From: JAGTVB01 sp964624765
Lineage (GTDB): Bacteria; Pseudomonadota; Gammaproteobacteria; HK1
NCBI GenBank assembly: GCA_964624765.1
Contig: CAZUZO010000029.1
Location: 1-30,140, forward strand
Direction of reading: 5' to 3'
Length of the DNA: 30,140 nucleotides
Below, one piece after another: positions 6,794-14,519 of this stretch. The position numbers and the translations under genes are program-made. Under the pieces are notes generated by a model. The model searched no databases, was not told where the DNA came from, and worked only from the letters and a program-made list of their open reading frames with translations. Positions within the stretch are counted from its first letter, which is position 1. Each line of letters begins with the position of its first letter.

Positions 6794-6850
6794 GTGACCC
6801 CAGCACTGTAGGTGACCCCAGCACTGTGACCCCAGCACTGCGTGACCCCA
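6794..6850. repeat. Short tandem repeats of GTGACCCCAGCACTG
   Basis: Three full 15-base units at 6794-6808, 6812-6826 and 6826-6840, plus a partial one (GTGACCCCA) at 6842-6850, with spacers of 3, 0 and 1 bases. On the minus strand they read CAGTGCTGGGGTCAC. TGGGGTCA-type motifs occur in interspersed repeats near IS200-like (REP-associated) transposases in proteobacteria; no such transposase is in the window. The same GGGGTCAC octamer also directly precedes the ATG at 8826. Confidence 0.7.
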
Positions 6851-6999
6851 CGTCGGCACAATTTACGGTGACAAAATAGGTCGCCCGTTGGATCTTGGCA
6901 CGCCGATATTCGGTCGTCCGACTCTGGCTCAATCAGCTGGAGCTGGGTTGGGTCGTGTCTCGATCGATGCGATTCGTTCCTCACCGCATCCTACCCAGG

Positions 7000-8826
7000 C
7001 TAATTCTGAACATATAGTGGATCGGAAAGCCGATCTAGGTCCCACCGCATTACGCCAACTTCACTATCGGAAAACAGGATGCCACCATCACTGGAAAGTG
7101 AGATATCGATTATGGACAAATTAAACTTATAGGTTTTTATTTCCCGTTTTCCTATTTCTTTCTGTTGTAGGCGGTGCACCTCAACCGTAGAAGAGCCATC
7201 CGCCTGATATAAGACAACCTTCCATCTACTTCCCGAAACAGAAGCTACATTTGTCAACTGATAGATGCTACCCGACTCGTTCTTTGGAGCACTGATGCCT
7301 GCCGATTGGACCGACCGGGGCCCATTTTCGAGCTGTTTCATGTGCTCCGGGGCCAGACTGGTTGACATGACCGTCAGGCTCCGTGCTCTCTTATTTTTGT
7401 GATGACCAGCCAGCGTGATGCCATCGACCCGGCGTAGCGAAGGCGGGGAGAAGCGAATTATATTCCCCCGTTGACCTGAATTACGCCAACAGCCGCGCTG
7501 CTCAGGCCTTTGAAAGCGAACCATTCGCGGCCACATGTCGCGAATCGAAAAGTCACTCCCCTCCGTCACTCCGTCATCGATCCGATTCGTAGCTAGACGT
7601 TCCAATCGGGATAACAAGAACAAGAACAGATCGTGAATCTCTTGTGGGTGCTGGAGACAACTTGCTCCGATCAGGAACAGGGGCATTTCCTTATGCTCTT
7701 TTACTTCACCTAACCAATACGACGCCCAATAACGTTCAAACAGCGCACTTGAATAGCAGCTCCCATCGATAATCAGCAGCGGAAAATGATCGTGCTCAAA
7801 GCGTCGCTTAAAGATCTCGGACAACTGTCCTGCATCAGTTTCCCGATTAGGCTCTCTTCTTTGTGAAAAAAGCAAATGAATCTGCAATCCCGCTTTATGG
7901 TATGAGTGATACAGTCCTTTCTGTGGCATATTCACCACAGTCTGACGCCCTCCCGAATGACCCTGTTTTAAAAATACAGAGCTTTGCTCTAAAGATCGGC
8001 CAAATCGGTCCATGACCTCTTGGTAATTGTTTAGTATTTCCGGAGGATTTGTCATGACGTAACCAAGTTTTTGAAGTTTCCCAGACAAAGTCTCCATCAT
8101 CTTCAAGCCAAATGGACTACCATCACCGCGAAACAGAAAAAGATGAATTGGTTTGCGGTAACCGACCCTTAACTTCCAATCCGGCAAATTTTGCATGGAC
8201 ACTGACTGCGCTTCTTTTTCTAAAAAATAGAAACGCTGGCTTTTTTTATCCTCCACACTAAATGGAAAATTATTTTTGTTAAGCGACAACGCATAGATAA
8301 TCAGCGTTCCCCTCTCTTGGCCTTGGTAGCGCAATGACAGCTGGAGCAGTTTTCTTTCTCTGTTAGACAGACGTATATTTAATGATGATGGACTAAATAT
8401 ATGATATTCGCCTGTCGGGTGGCGAGCAATATAATGATAATCTTTCGGTGCTGCAAAACCGAGATCCGCCAGCATTGCATTTTTAATCACTTTATTGATG
8501 GCAGATGGAAAGAGAGACATGCCCGGATACAACCCTACCAGATATTGCCTAAACCCATTCTCCAGATCACGGCGGACTTGCTTATGTAACTTATATCCGG
8601 GGTAACTGTTCGCCGATACCCTGCCATCCAGTTTCGCTAGTAGCCGATCAACACATCTATCTACCTCAGACTGAGTTAAGACCTGGTCACGAAGGTTACT
8701 CTGAGTATCATTGTAAGGCAGCGGAGTTAGACAGTTATCTGGAAAACTAAACCCCGACAACCAAGTCCAGGATAGCCAGACAAAAACAGCATATTTTCCA
8801 GCCCAACCGCCATGTAAAGTTATCAT
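7000..8826 (-). CDS. Unassigned exported protein; possible caspase-fold domain plus WD40-like end
   Basis: I do not recognise a family. The frame is open to an ATG at 8952; I place the start at ATG 8826 (608 aa), preceded by GGCGGGGT, because it gives a signal peptide or anchor with a hydrophobic core at about 12-28 (KYAVFVWLSWTWLSGF). Residues 225-410 read as alternating strands and helices: IHLFLFRG, a helix, YVMTNPP, a helix, then VFLKQGHSGG (His290), and later FPLLIIDGSCYSS (Cys357), a helix, PLFLIGASC and a helix. That is the order of a clan CD (caspase/clostripain-like) domain with His then Cys after consecutive strands. The C-terminus (570-596) has DISLSSDGGILF...GVMRWDL, like one WD40 strand set. 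Base composition is visibly more AT-rich than the neighbours, suggesting transfer. The propeller would be incomplete, so the gene may be 3'-truncated. Confidence 0.6.
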   Translation of the reverse strand: MITLHGGWAGKYAVFVWLSWTWLSGFSFPDNCLTPLPYNDTQSNLRDQVLTQSEVDRCVDRLLAKLDGRVSANSYPGYKLHKQVRRDLENGFRQYLVGLYPGMSLFPSAINKVIKNAMLADLGFAAPKDYHYIARHPTGEYHIFSPSSLNIRLSNRERKLLQLSLRYQGQERGTLIIYALSLNKNNFPFSVEDKKSQRFYFLEKEAQSVSMQNLPDWKLRVGYRKPIHLFLFRGDGSPFGLKMMETLSGKLQKLGYVMTNPPEILNNYQEVMDRFGRSLEQSSVFLKQGHSGGRQTVVNMPQKGLYHSYHKAGLQIHLLFSQRREPNRETDAGQLSEIFKRRFEHDHFPLLIIDGSCYSSALFERYWASYWLGEVKEHKEMPLFLIGASCLQHPQEIHDLFLFLLSRLERLATNRIDDGVTEGSDFSIRDMWPRMVRFQRPEQRGCWRNSGQRGNIIRFSPPSLRRVDGITLAGHHKNKRARSLTVMSTSLAPEHMKQLENGPRSVQSAGISAPKNESGSIYQLTNVASVSGSRWKVVLYQADGSSTVEVHRLQQKEIGKREIKTYKFNLSIIDISLSSDGGILFSDSEVGVMRWDLDRLSDPLYVQN

Positions 8827-9344
8827 GTGACCCCGCCAATAATAATCCCGATATGCGTATTGAACGCAATATTGAGCTGCTGGAACAAGCAATAGAATAA
8901 CATCTAAATCAGCGCGCTGGTCACCGGGGAAAGCCGTAATGCCCGCCCGCAATTTCGCCTGCGCTAGGCTCGGGTCCCGCCTGCTTATCAGGTTATGGCT
9001 TTAATGAGCGTAGACGATGGCGCGGTTATGCCGCCGGTGGGACAACGCAGGCTAGGCGTTGCCCCATGACTGCCTTGCACTGTGTCGAGAGCGCCAGATA
9101 GGCGTGGTACGGATAGCGCCTAGCTGCTCCACTAGGCAAAGAAGCCGCACCCGACGAGACGCTTTGCCGTCCTTACAGGTCGTGCGAATTGGGCCGCAGG
9201 CATTGCGAGCGGTTTCGAAGATGGTGCGCTGGGTGCACCCCGCCGGTGGAACGACCCCTTTTGGTAATCGCAGAGTGTGATGCCGGCGCAACACCGAGCG
9301 TCCCGTTGACCTCAGAGGCCAACGAGACTTCGGCATCGGCTACG
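8827..9344. other. Gene-poor stretch at edge of accessory island
   Basis: About 520 bases with no gene I can support. Composition returns to GC-rich near 8930. The 94-codon minus-strand frame at 9052-9336 and overlapping plus-strand frames show no motif, no signal sequence and no ribosome binding site. A promoter for the island protein may lie in the AT-rich part (about 8830-8920), but no clear box pair stands out. Confidence 0.5.
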
Positions 9345-9926
9345 CTATTGCTTTGGCGTAAAGCTAAATTTCTGTCCGCCGATGCTGGCTTCGTACATCA
9401 GCCCGCCCTTGGCAACCGTGAACGTCGCCATACCCTTGTGGTAAGCCCCGACAGTCGCCGCGTCCCGTTTGCCACCGCTCACCCCGGCCGCGGTGCCGGT
9501 GGTGGTCGCGGCAGCCGAGGCCCCAGCGGTAATCGCTACAGCGGTGGCCTGGGCACCGAATTCAAAGTTACCGCTGGTAAATTCATTTAAAGACCGTTCG
9601 TCCTCGAAAAAGATCATCTGGCTGTAGACCTGGCCACCGAGTTGAAACCCGAAGGTGAGCTGGGTCATTCTCGTGTCGCCGATGTACTCGCCTTGCCGAA
9701 AAACCCGCCCTTTGCCTGTCGCACCGCCAATCCCTGCGCCGCCTTTGCCGATGCTAGGGAATACCGCGTAGCCATAACTGGTGCCAAAAAAGTTGGCGCT
9801 CTCTCCACCCTCCTTGAATATCCTGATCGTATCCTCGAATTCATCGGCCCACGTACCAACGAATGGGGTGCCGACAAGCAGCAGTGCCGCAAGAAATGAA
9901 AATTTGACGCGCATCATCACTCTCAT
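9345..9926 (-). CDS. SYLF-domain (YSC84/DUF500) secreted protein
   Basis: Protein of about 193 residues when started at ATG 9926, close after AGGTTACAGG; two further ATGs follow at 9917 and 9914. A signal peptide (VKFSFLAALLLVGTPFVGTWA) precedes the mature chain. The rest is the SYLF lipid-binding fold: EDTIRIFKEG, FFGTSYGYAVFPSIGKGGAGIGG, GKGRVFRQGEYIGDTRMTQ, FQLGGQVYSQMIFFEDE and a C-terminal MATFTVAKGGLMYEASIGGQ. In eukaryotes this domain binds phosphoinositides; bacterial members are periplasmic or envelope proteins of unknown role. The frame is open for another 109 codons upstream, but that part lacks protein character. No obvious operon partner; the nearest same-strand gene upstream is 438 bases away. 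Confidence 0.88.
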   Translation of the reverse strand: MRVMMRVKFSFLAALLLVGTPFVGTWADEFEDTIRIFKEGGESANFFGTSYGYAVFPSIGKGGAGIGGATGKGRVFRQGEYIGDTRMTQLTFGFQLGGQVYSQMIFFEDERSLNEFTSGNFEFGAQATAVAITAGASAAATTTGTAAGVSGGKRDAATVGAYHKGMATFTVAKGGLMYEASIGGQKFSFTPKQ

Positions 9927-10364
9927 CCTGTAACCTAGTAAGAACATCATATTTACCACGGCAAGTCCCATTTCGTAAACAGGAAGCCCACGGGCTGTCC
10001 GCGAACGGGTTCCAGAGTTCCGAGCGATCGCGGGGAAGGGCCTTGCCGAGGCTATGACTTTCAACTCCTTACAGCAGGCGAGCCGTTGAACGATCACCCC
10101 GGCGCAAAAACCTGCCGCCGCGGGGGATGCGCCATACTGCCCCAGTAGGGCGTCAATCCGTCGCCGGCGAGGACTTCGAACAGGCCTTGCCGGTGATGCA
10201 ACCTGCTTTCTCGAGAGACAGGATGTCGGTGCGGGCGCTTCTTGCGAGGTCATATCGCCGGTCTACCCAGCGACCCCATCCAGTTGTGGGAGGGCACCAT
10301 GAACTCTGCTGCGATTTCTCACTGACGGGGACATTCAATAGCGTGCTGCGCTGCAAGCACGAGC
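9927..10364. other. 438-base gap, no supported gene
   Basis: Open frames on both strands overlap and conflict, and none has a ribosome binding site. One minus-strand reading (near 10153-10270, with RYDLARSARTDILSLEKAGC) looks like a short conserved mobile-element-associated string, but I cannot tie it to a family. The promoter of the SYLF gene should lie near 9940-9990; none is obvious. Confidence 0.4.
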
Positions 10365-11000
10365 CTATTCCTCTATTCGGCTTGATAAGCGGGCAATGGC
10401 TGCGGCGATGTCGTCGCTAAGATGCGCAAGCAGGCGGCTATTGACCGCCGCGATCGATTCGTAGCTCCCCTCCACCAGCGGCTCGCGATAGTCTGCCTGG
10501 CGTGAAATCACAATTTTACGTTCATGCTCGTCACGCAACGTCCAATGCACGCGAAGCAAAGCGCCCTCGCCCGGTTCGCTATCGAACCGCACGACATCCA
10601 CCGACAATCGATACTGGAGCCGAGCGCCCGGCGCCCACGGGAACAGATGGATCGCTTGTGAACGAAGCACAACCGCCAAGTTCTCGGCGAGCACCCTGGC
10701 AATGTTGTCGGCCAGCGGCTCGGCCCAACGATCGAACTCCGCGAATTGCACCCGATAAAGACCCTGACGGGTCGCGATCTCCGGTCGATCCAGATAAGCT
10801 GCAAGCTTAATGGTATCGATACCGATGGCCGCTGTGCCCACGTCGATCGACGGCCGCGCAGCGAGCGGCGCAAACTCAGATTCTAAGCCTGCCAGTGGAT
10901 ACAGCAGATAAAACCGCGCCGGTTCAGTTCTGGCGCAGGCCATCACAAGCATCATCGACAACCCGATCACGACACCGAACCGAAGAATAGCCTGTCTCAT
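10365..11000 (-). CDS. PqiC/YmbA-like lipoprotein (ABC-type transport auxiliary lipoprotein)
   Basis: Predicted outer-membrane-anchored lipoprotein of 211 residues. The signal sequence ends in the lipobox LVMAC (Cys22). The mature part begins RTEPARFYLLYPL, the usual PqiC/DUF330 opening, followed by SIDVGTAAIGIDTIKLAAYLDRPEI and LYRVQFAEFDRWAEPLADNIARVL, which are diagnostic of the family. PqiC works with PqiA and PqiB (an MCE protein) in lipid traffic across the envelope. No PqiA or PqiB is present here, so this is an orphan copy or serves another MCE system. The ATG has a GAGG Shine-Dalgarno. It follows the activase-related genes by 71 bases on the same strand and may be cotranscribed with them, though a functional link is not apparent. 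Confidence 0.87.
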   Translation of the reverse strand: MRQAILRFGVVIGLSMMLVMACARTEPARFYLLYPLAGLESEFAPLAARPSIDVGTAAIGIDTIKLAAYLDRPEIATRQGLYRVQFAEFDRWAEPLADNIARVLAENLAVVLRSQAIHLFPWAPGARLQYRLSVDVVRFDSEPGEGALLRVHWTLRDEHERKIVISRQADYREPLVEGSYESIAAVNSRLLAHLSDDIAAAIARLSSRIEE

Positions 11001-11071
11001 GTTTTCCTCGCAGGGGCTCTATTAAGCGCCTTACCGGACACGCATCAGCAACAAAACGACGCGCCCTGATA

Positions 11072-12250
11072 CTACGCCAGCGGGCAGCCCGGCGGGCTCG
11101 CCGCTTTTTTCTTGGAGATGATCGCGCCAGCATGCTTCTCGAGGTAGTGGGCGATGGTCTCGATGCGGATCTTCACCGAGCCAGCCGGCTTAGTCGAATC
11201 AAGATCCTGAAATGAGAAAAAGAGCGTGCCGGAATGCTCGACGATCTGCTGCACCGGGGTGTACGTCGGCTGGTCCATGCCACATTCATAGCTCGACAGA
11301 CGGATGGCGCAAGCGATCCACGGCATCCGCGCCGCAAACTTGGCGCCCCACAGGATCTCGTTGGTGTTTGCGCTGTAGGAGGATGGCCATACGTCGGCGA
11401 TATCGAGCGGTGAGCGGATCGATCCGGTGCGGATATCGGGGCCGAACATCCAGCCGAGGAGATCGGCATCGGTCGGCAGGTATTGGCCCCACAGGATGGG
11501 ATAGCCATAGGCTTGCAGATCCACCTCGATCTCGTGGCCGATCCCCGGATCCATGTGGTACGGCCGCGCGAGCACCAGCAGGCACGGACGGTCGCTAGCA
11601 GCACAGCAGGCGAGAATTTCGCGGCTGCGCGTCCGCAGGCGTGCGTCGAACGCGGCGAGCGCCCCATAACCTGCCCGCACCGCCTCCCCGGTTTCCCTGA
11701 ACGTCAGGCCAGGGATCGCGTCCTTCAGGCCTTCATATAGTTGCTTGGGCACGACCGGCGGATCGCCGAGGGAAACAAACGGCGTGCAATACACGATACC
11801 GCGCTCGGCGAACACGTCGCGCTCCTTGATAAAGCCGGCCTTGATGTTCTCGGGCGCCGCCATCACACGCGGACAGGCCAGCGACGAGACTACCTGCGGC
11901 GCGAGGTACGAAGGCATCGTATCCATCATCGGCGCAAGCAGCACATCGATCTTGCGATGTCCCTCGCGGCTGATGAGCTCTCCGAAGTGCCCGGAGATGC
12001 ACTTCACCGGGTAACAACAATCCACGGTGCCGCGGCCCTTGGCGTGTTCGCGCGCCTGCTGCTCAGAGGTATCCGACGAGAAGGCGATCTTCTGCGCTTC
12101 GAAACCGAGCGCGGTCAGAAATCCCACCCAGAACTGGTGGGTAGACCACAGGCTGAGGACTCGTGGGATGCCGACCCGCAGCTTCCTACGCGCTTCGCGC
12201 GCCCCGGAAGGCGCTTGCTCGAACCATGTCCGCCACATTGGGAAAAGCAC
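11072..12250 (-). CDS. Acyl-CoA dehydratase activase-related protein (DUF2229-type)
   Basis: Protein of 392 residues from GTG 12250, which has a perfect AGGAGG six bases upstream, inside the preceding gene; the two genes overlap by 65 bases, so translation is probably coupled. The sequence opens with KLRVGIPRVLSLWSTHQFW and contains CCYPVKCISGHFGEL, YLAPQVVSSLACPRVMAAPE, then VLARPYHMDPGIGHEIEVDL and SYECGMDQPTYTPVQQIVE. These are the DUF2229/HgdB-like region motifs of the very large CoA-dehydratase activase proteins. Cys pairs in CCYPVKC and SYECG are candidates for an Fe-S cluster. In many anaerobes this region is fused to the activase and dehydratase parts; here it is a separate cistron. 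Substrate unknown. Confidence 0.85.
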   Translation of the reverse strand: MLFPMWRTWFEQAPSGAREARRKLRVGIPRVLSLWSTHQFWVGFLTALGFEAQKIAFSSDTSEQQAREHAKGRGTVDCCYPVKCISGHFGELISREGHRKIDVLLAPMMDTMPSYLAPQVVSSLACPRVMAAPENIKAGFIKERDVFAERGIVYCTPFVSLGDPPVVPKQLYEGLKDAIPGLTFRETGEAVRAGYGALAAFDARLRTRSREILACCAASDRPCLLVLARPYHMDPGIGHEIEVDLQAYGYPILWGQYLPTDADLLGWMFGPDIRTGSIRSPLDIADVWPSSYSANTNEILWGAKFAARMPWIACAIRLSSYECGMDQPTYTPVQQIVEHSGTLFFSFQDLDSTKPAGSVKIRIETIAHYLEKHAGAIISKKKAASPPGCPLA

Positions 12251-14519
12251 GCTTCGCCTCCTCGATCCGCCGCTTCACGATACGCATCTCGTGCGCATCC
12301 TCCAGCAGCCCCTTCGGGCAGGCATTACCACTGATCACGCGATCCCAGCCCTTTGCTACCGGCACCTTGCTCCAAGGCCTGCCTCTAGCGCCCGGCAGTT
12401 GCACGTCGATGAACGTGCGCCGACAGTTGACTGCACACCAGGGGCAAGTGGTCTGGTCGTTCGTGGTGCTCTGGTGTACGAGCGCTTCGACCGTGTCGAA
12501 GCCGCGAAACCGCGTCGGTTTCCCACCCTCGCGTGCCCAATCGGCTGCGCAGAGCGCCGCTCCGATCGCTCCGGCTTCACCGGGATAGGGATGAACCACG
12601 ATCTCGGCCTGCGGTACCCTTGAGGTCAGAAAATCCACTTGCGCCTTCACCACCGCCAGATTGCGGTGGGTCCCACCCTGCAGCACGAACTTTTTACCCG
12701 CCGCGGCGAGGTTTTGCAGCTGCCCGGCGTAAACCCAGACGTTCAGGGGCAGCACAGCCGCAAGTGAAGCCATGATCTCTTCCGCCGACCAACCCTTGCG
12801 CTGCTGGTTGACGATATCGGACTGCAGGAACACGCCGCAACCCATCGCCAGCGTCGGCATCGCCTGCGCCTTGAAAGCGTGCTCGGCGTACCGCTCAAGG
12901 GGAATCTCATAGCGCTCCGCAACACCCTGTAGAAACCCGCCGTTCCCCGACGAACATTGCGAGTTCAGACGAAAGTCGGAAACCGTGCCCTGGCGCAGCA
13001 ACATGATCTTCACGTCGCAGCCCCCAACGTCGCAGATCACATCGGCATCGGGAAAGTAGTGCAACGCCGCGCTGGCGTGGGCCACGGTTTCCACCACACC
13101 GACGTCGGCACCGATGATGTCCTGCAGCAGATCCTTGCCATAACCCGTGATCGCCAGCCCTCCCACGCGCACCCATCCGGCGCCACGGACATCGCTCAGG
13201 ATGGTCTTGGCATCCTCGATCGGGTTGCCTTTGGAGAGCGCGTAGCAGGTGTAGACCAGCTCGCCCGCGCCCGAGAGCGCCACCGCCTTCACCGTAGTAC
13301 TACCAAAGTCGCAACCGATGAACACGGTCTCGGTCGCAGCAGACGGTGCAACGCCCCGCGCCGCAACGTGAGCCCCCGACGCGCGCCCGTACCGATCGAG
13401 AAAGTCCCTCAACTGCGTCGCATCGCCGGCAAGCCCGCGGCGACCGTCCACCACCTTGTGCGCGTGCTGACCTTTCGTGATCCACTCCCGCAGCCGCTCA
13501 CGGCCCTCATACACACCCACTTCAGACGTATCCTTGGCGCCGACTTCCACGCAACCCAAAGTGGCATAGTAAAGCGCGTCCTCTGGCACCAGGATGTGAT
13601 GGTCCGGGGTCGTGCCGTCTGGAAGCATGACACCGCGTTCGGACCACACCTTGCACAGGTGGTGCTGCCATGCCTCCTGCAGGCCAACATAGAAAAGATT
13701 CGGTCCACCGAGCAGGAGCACCCTCGGCGCGGGGGTGTTGCCCTTGGTGAGGGTAGCGAGATTCTGATAGACCACTGCCTCATAGAGGCTGGCGATGATC
13801 TCTTCCACCGGCACACCGCTCTTCACCAGGGTGTTGGCGTCGTTCTCGGCGAAGATTCCACACTTGGCGCTGATCTTGTGCAATGTGTAGCCGCGATAGC
13901 GCATCCGGGCGAGATGGTCGAGCGGGATGCCGAGCTTGCGCGCCGTCTTCTCGATAAAGGTGCCCGTTCCCCCACTACAGGCCGACTGCATATAAACCTG
14001 CTTGCTTGAACCGTCCTCGGCTGCCGTCACCGCCGAGGCCACCATCGGCTCGCTATCGACGGGCGCAACGGACTGCCCCCGCACAAAGTTGAACAGCTTG
14101 CGCGCGGTCTTGCCGATCCGCGCGGCGCTCCCTGGCGAGCGCCTCAAACTCGCCTGGCCCAGGAGGCCGTCCGCGGAGGTGGGGGTAAAAAACACGGTTT
14201 TCATGTCCTCACCGCCGATCTCGGAAACGAAGCGTACGTCGGGGTGCAGCTTCTCCGCCGCAGCGGCCACCGCAACTACCTCCTGGACAAATTTGGCACC
14301 GATCATCGGCGCCAACAAGTCGCCACCGGAGCCGGTCACGAACACCCGGTCTTGCCCCGCCGTCAGCCCACAATCAGCCTCCATACGCCCCAGGAACTCG
14401 AGCACCAGCTCCGCCTGGTAGGTATTGTGCCGCTGGTAGTCGCGCCACACGACTTCGTCGTTCTGCATCACCACCGCCTTGACGGTGGTGGAGCCGACAT
14501 CGAGGCCGATGATCTTCAT
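12186..14519 (-). CDS. Acyl-CoA dehydratase activase with two BcrAD/BadFG ATPase domains
   Basis: Cytoplasmic ATPase of 777 residues with two ASKHA-fold activase domains. Domain 1 starts GLDVGSTTVKAVVM (4-17) and carries EIGGEDMK, the Fe-S loop ACSGGTGTFIEKTARKLGIP, CGIFAENDANTL and LLLGGPNLF. Domain 2 starts near residue 400 with GCDFGSTTVKAVAL and has DVGGCDVK, CSSGNGGFLQGVAERYEIP, MGCGVFLQSDIVNQQ and VLQGGTHRN. In this family a dimer holds one [4Fe-4S] cluster and drives ATP-dependent electron injection into a 2-hydroxyacyl-CoA dehydratase or benzoyl-CoA-reductase-like partner. The start codon shares ATGA with the stop of the upstream gene. Domain 1 has an apparent insertion of roughly 45 residues after KTVFF, discussed in findings. 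Confidence 0.9.
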   Translation of the reverse strand: MKIIGLDVGSTTVKAVVMQNDEVVWRDYQRHNTYQAELVLEFLGRMEADCGLTAGQDRVFVTGSGGDLLAPMIGAKFVQEVVAVAAAAEKLHPDVRFVSEIGGEDMKTVFFTPTSADGLLGQASLRRSPGSAARIGKTARKLFNFVRGQSVAPVDSEPMVASAVTAAEDGSSKQVYMQSACSGGTGTFIEKTARKLGIPLDHLARMRYRGYTLHKISAKCGIFAENDANTLVKSGVPVEEIIASLYEAVVYQNLATLTKGNTPAPRVLLLGGPNLFYVGLQEAWQHHLCKVWSERGVMLPDGTTPDHHILVPEDALYYATLGCVEVGAKDTSEVGVYEGRERLREWITKGQHAHKVVDGRRGLAGDATQLRDFLDRYGRASGAHVAARGVAPSAATETVFIGCDFGSTTVKAVALSGAGELVYTCYALSKGNPIEDAKTILSDVRGAGWVRVGGLAITGYGKDLLQDIIGADVGVVETVAHASAALHYFPDADVICDVGGCDVKIMLLRQGTVSDFRLNSQCSSGNGGFLQGVAERYEIPLERYAEHAFKAQAMPTLAMGCGVFLQSDIVNQQRKGWSAEEIMASLAAVLPLNVWVYAGQLQNLAAAGKKFVLQGGTHRNLAVVKAQVDFLTSRVPQAEIVVHPYPGEAGAIGAALCAADWAREGGKPTRFRGFDTVEALVHQSTTNDQTTCPWCAVNCRRTFIDVQLPGARGRPWSKVPVAKGWDRVISGNACPKGLLEDAHEMRIVKRRIEEAKRAFPNVADMVRASAFRGARSA

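Noticed and set aside
6794..6850. CRISPR array
   Set aside because: Units are 15 bases and nearly abutting, with no unique spacers of constant length and no cas genes.
8953..9344. Decayed gene between the island protein and the SYLF gene
   Set aside because: Several short frames but none gave a consistent domain across frames; cannot be distinguished from non-coding DNA by eye.
9927..10253. N-terminal extension of the SYLF protein frame (109 codons)
   Set aside because: Basic, low-complexity sequence ahead of a clear signal peptide; the real start is near 9926.
12957..14009. 350-codon plus-strand open frame opposite the activase gene
   Set aside because: Antisense shadow of a GC-rich gene; the minus strand encodes intact activase motifs and the plus frame is rich in His/Arg with no domain.
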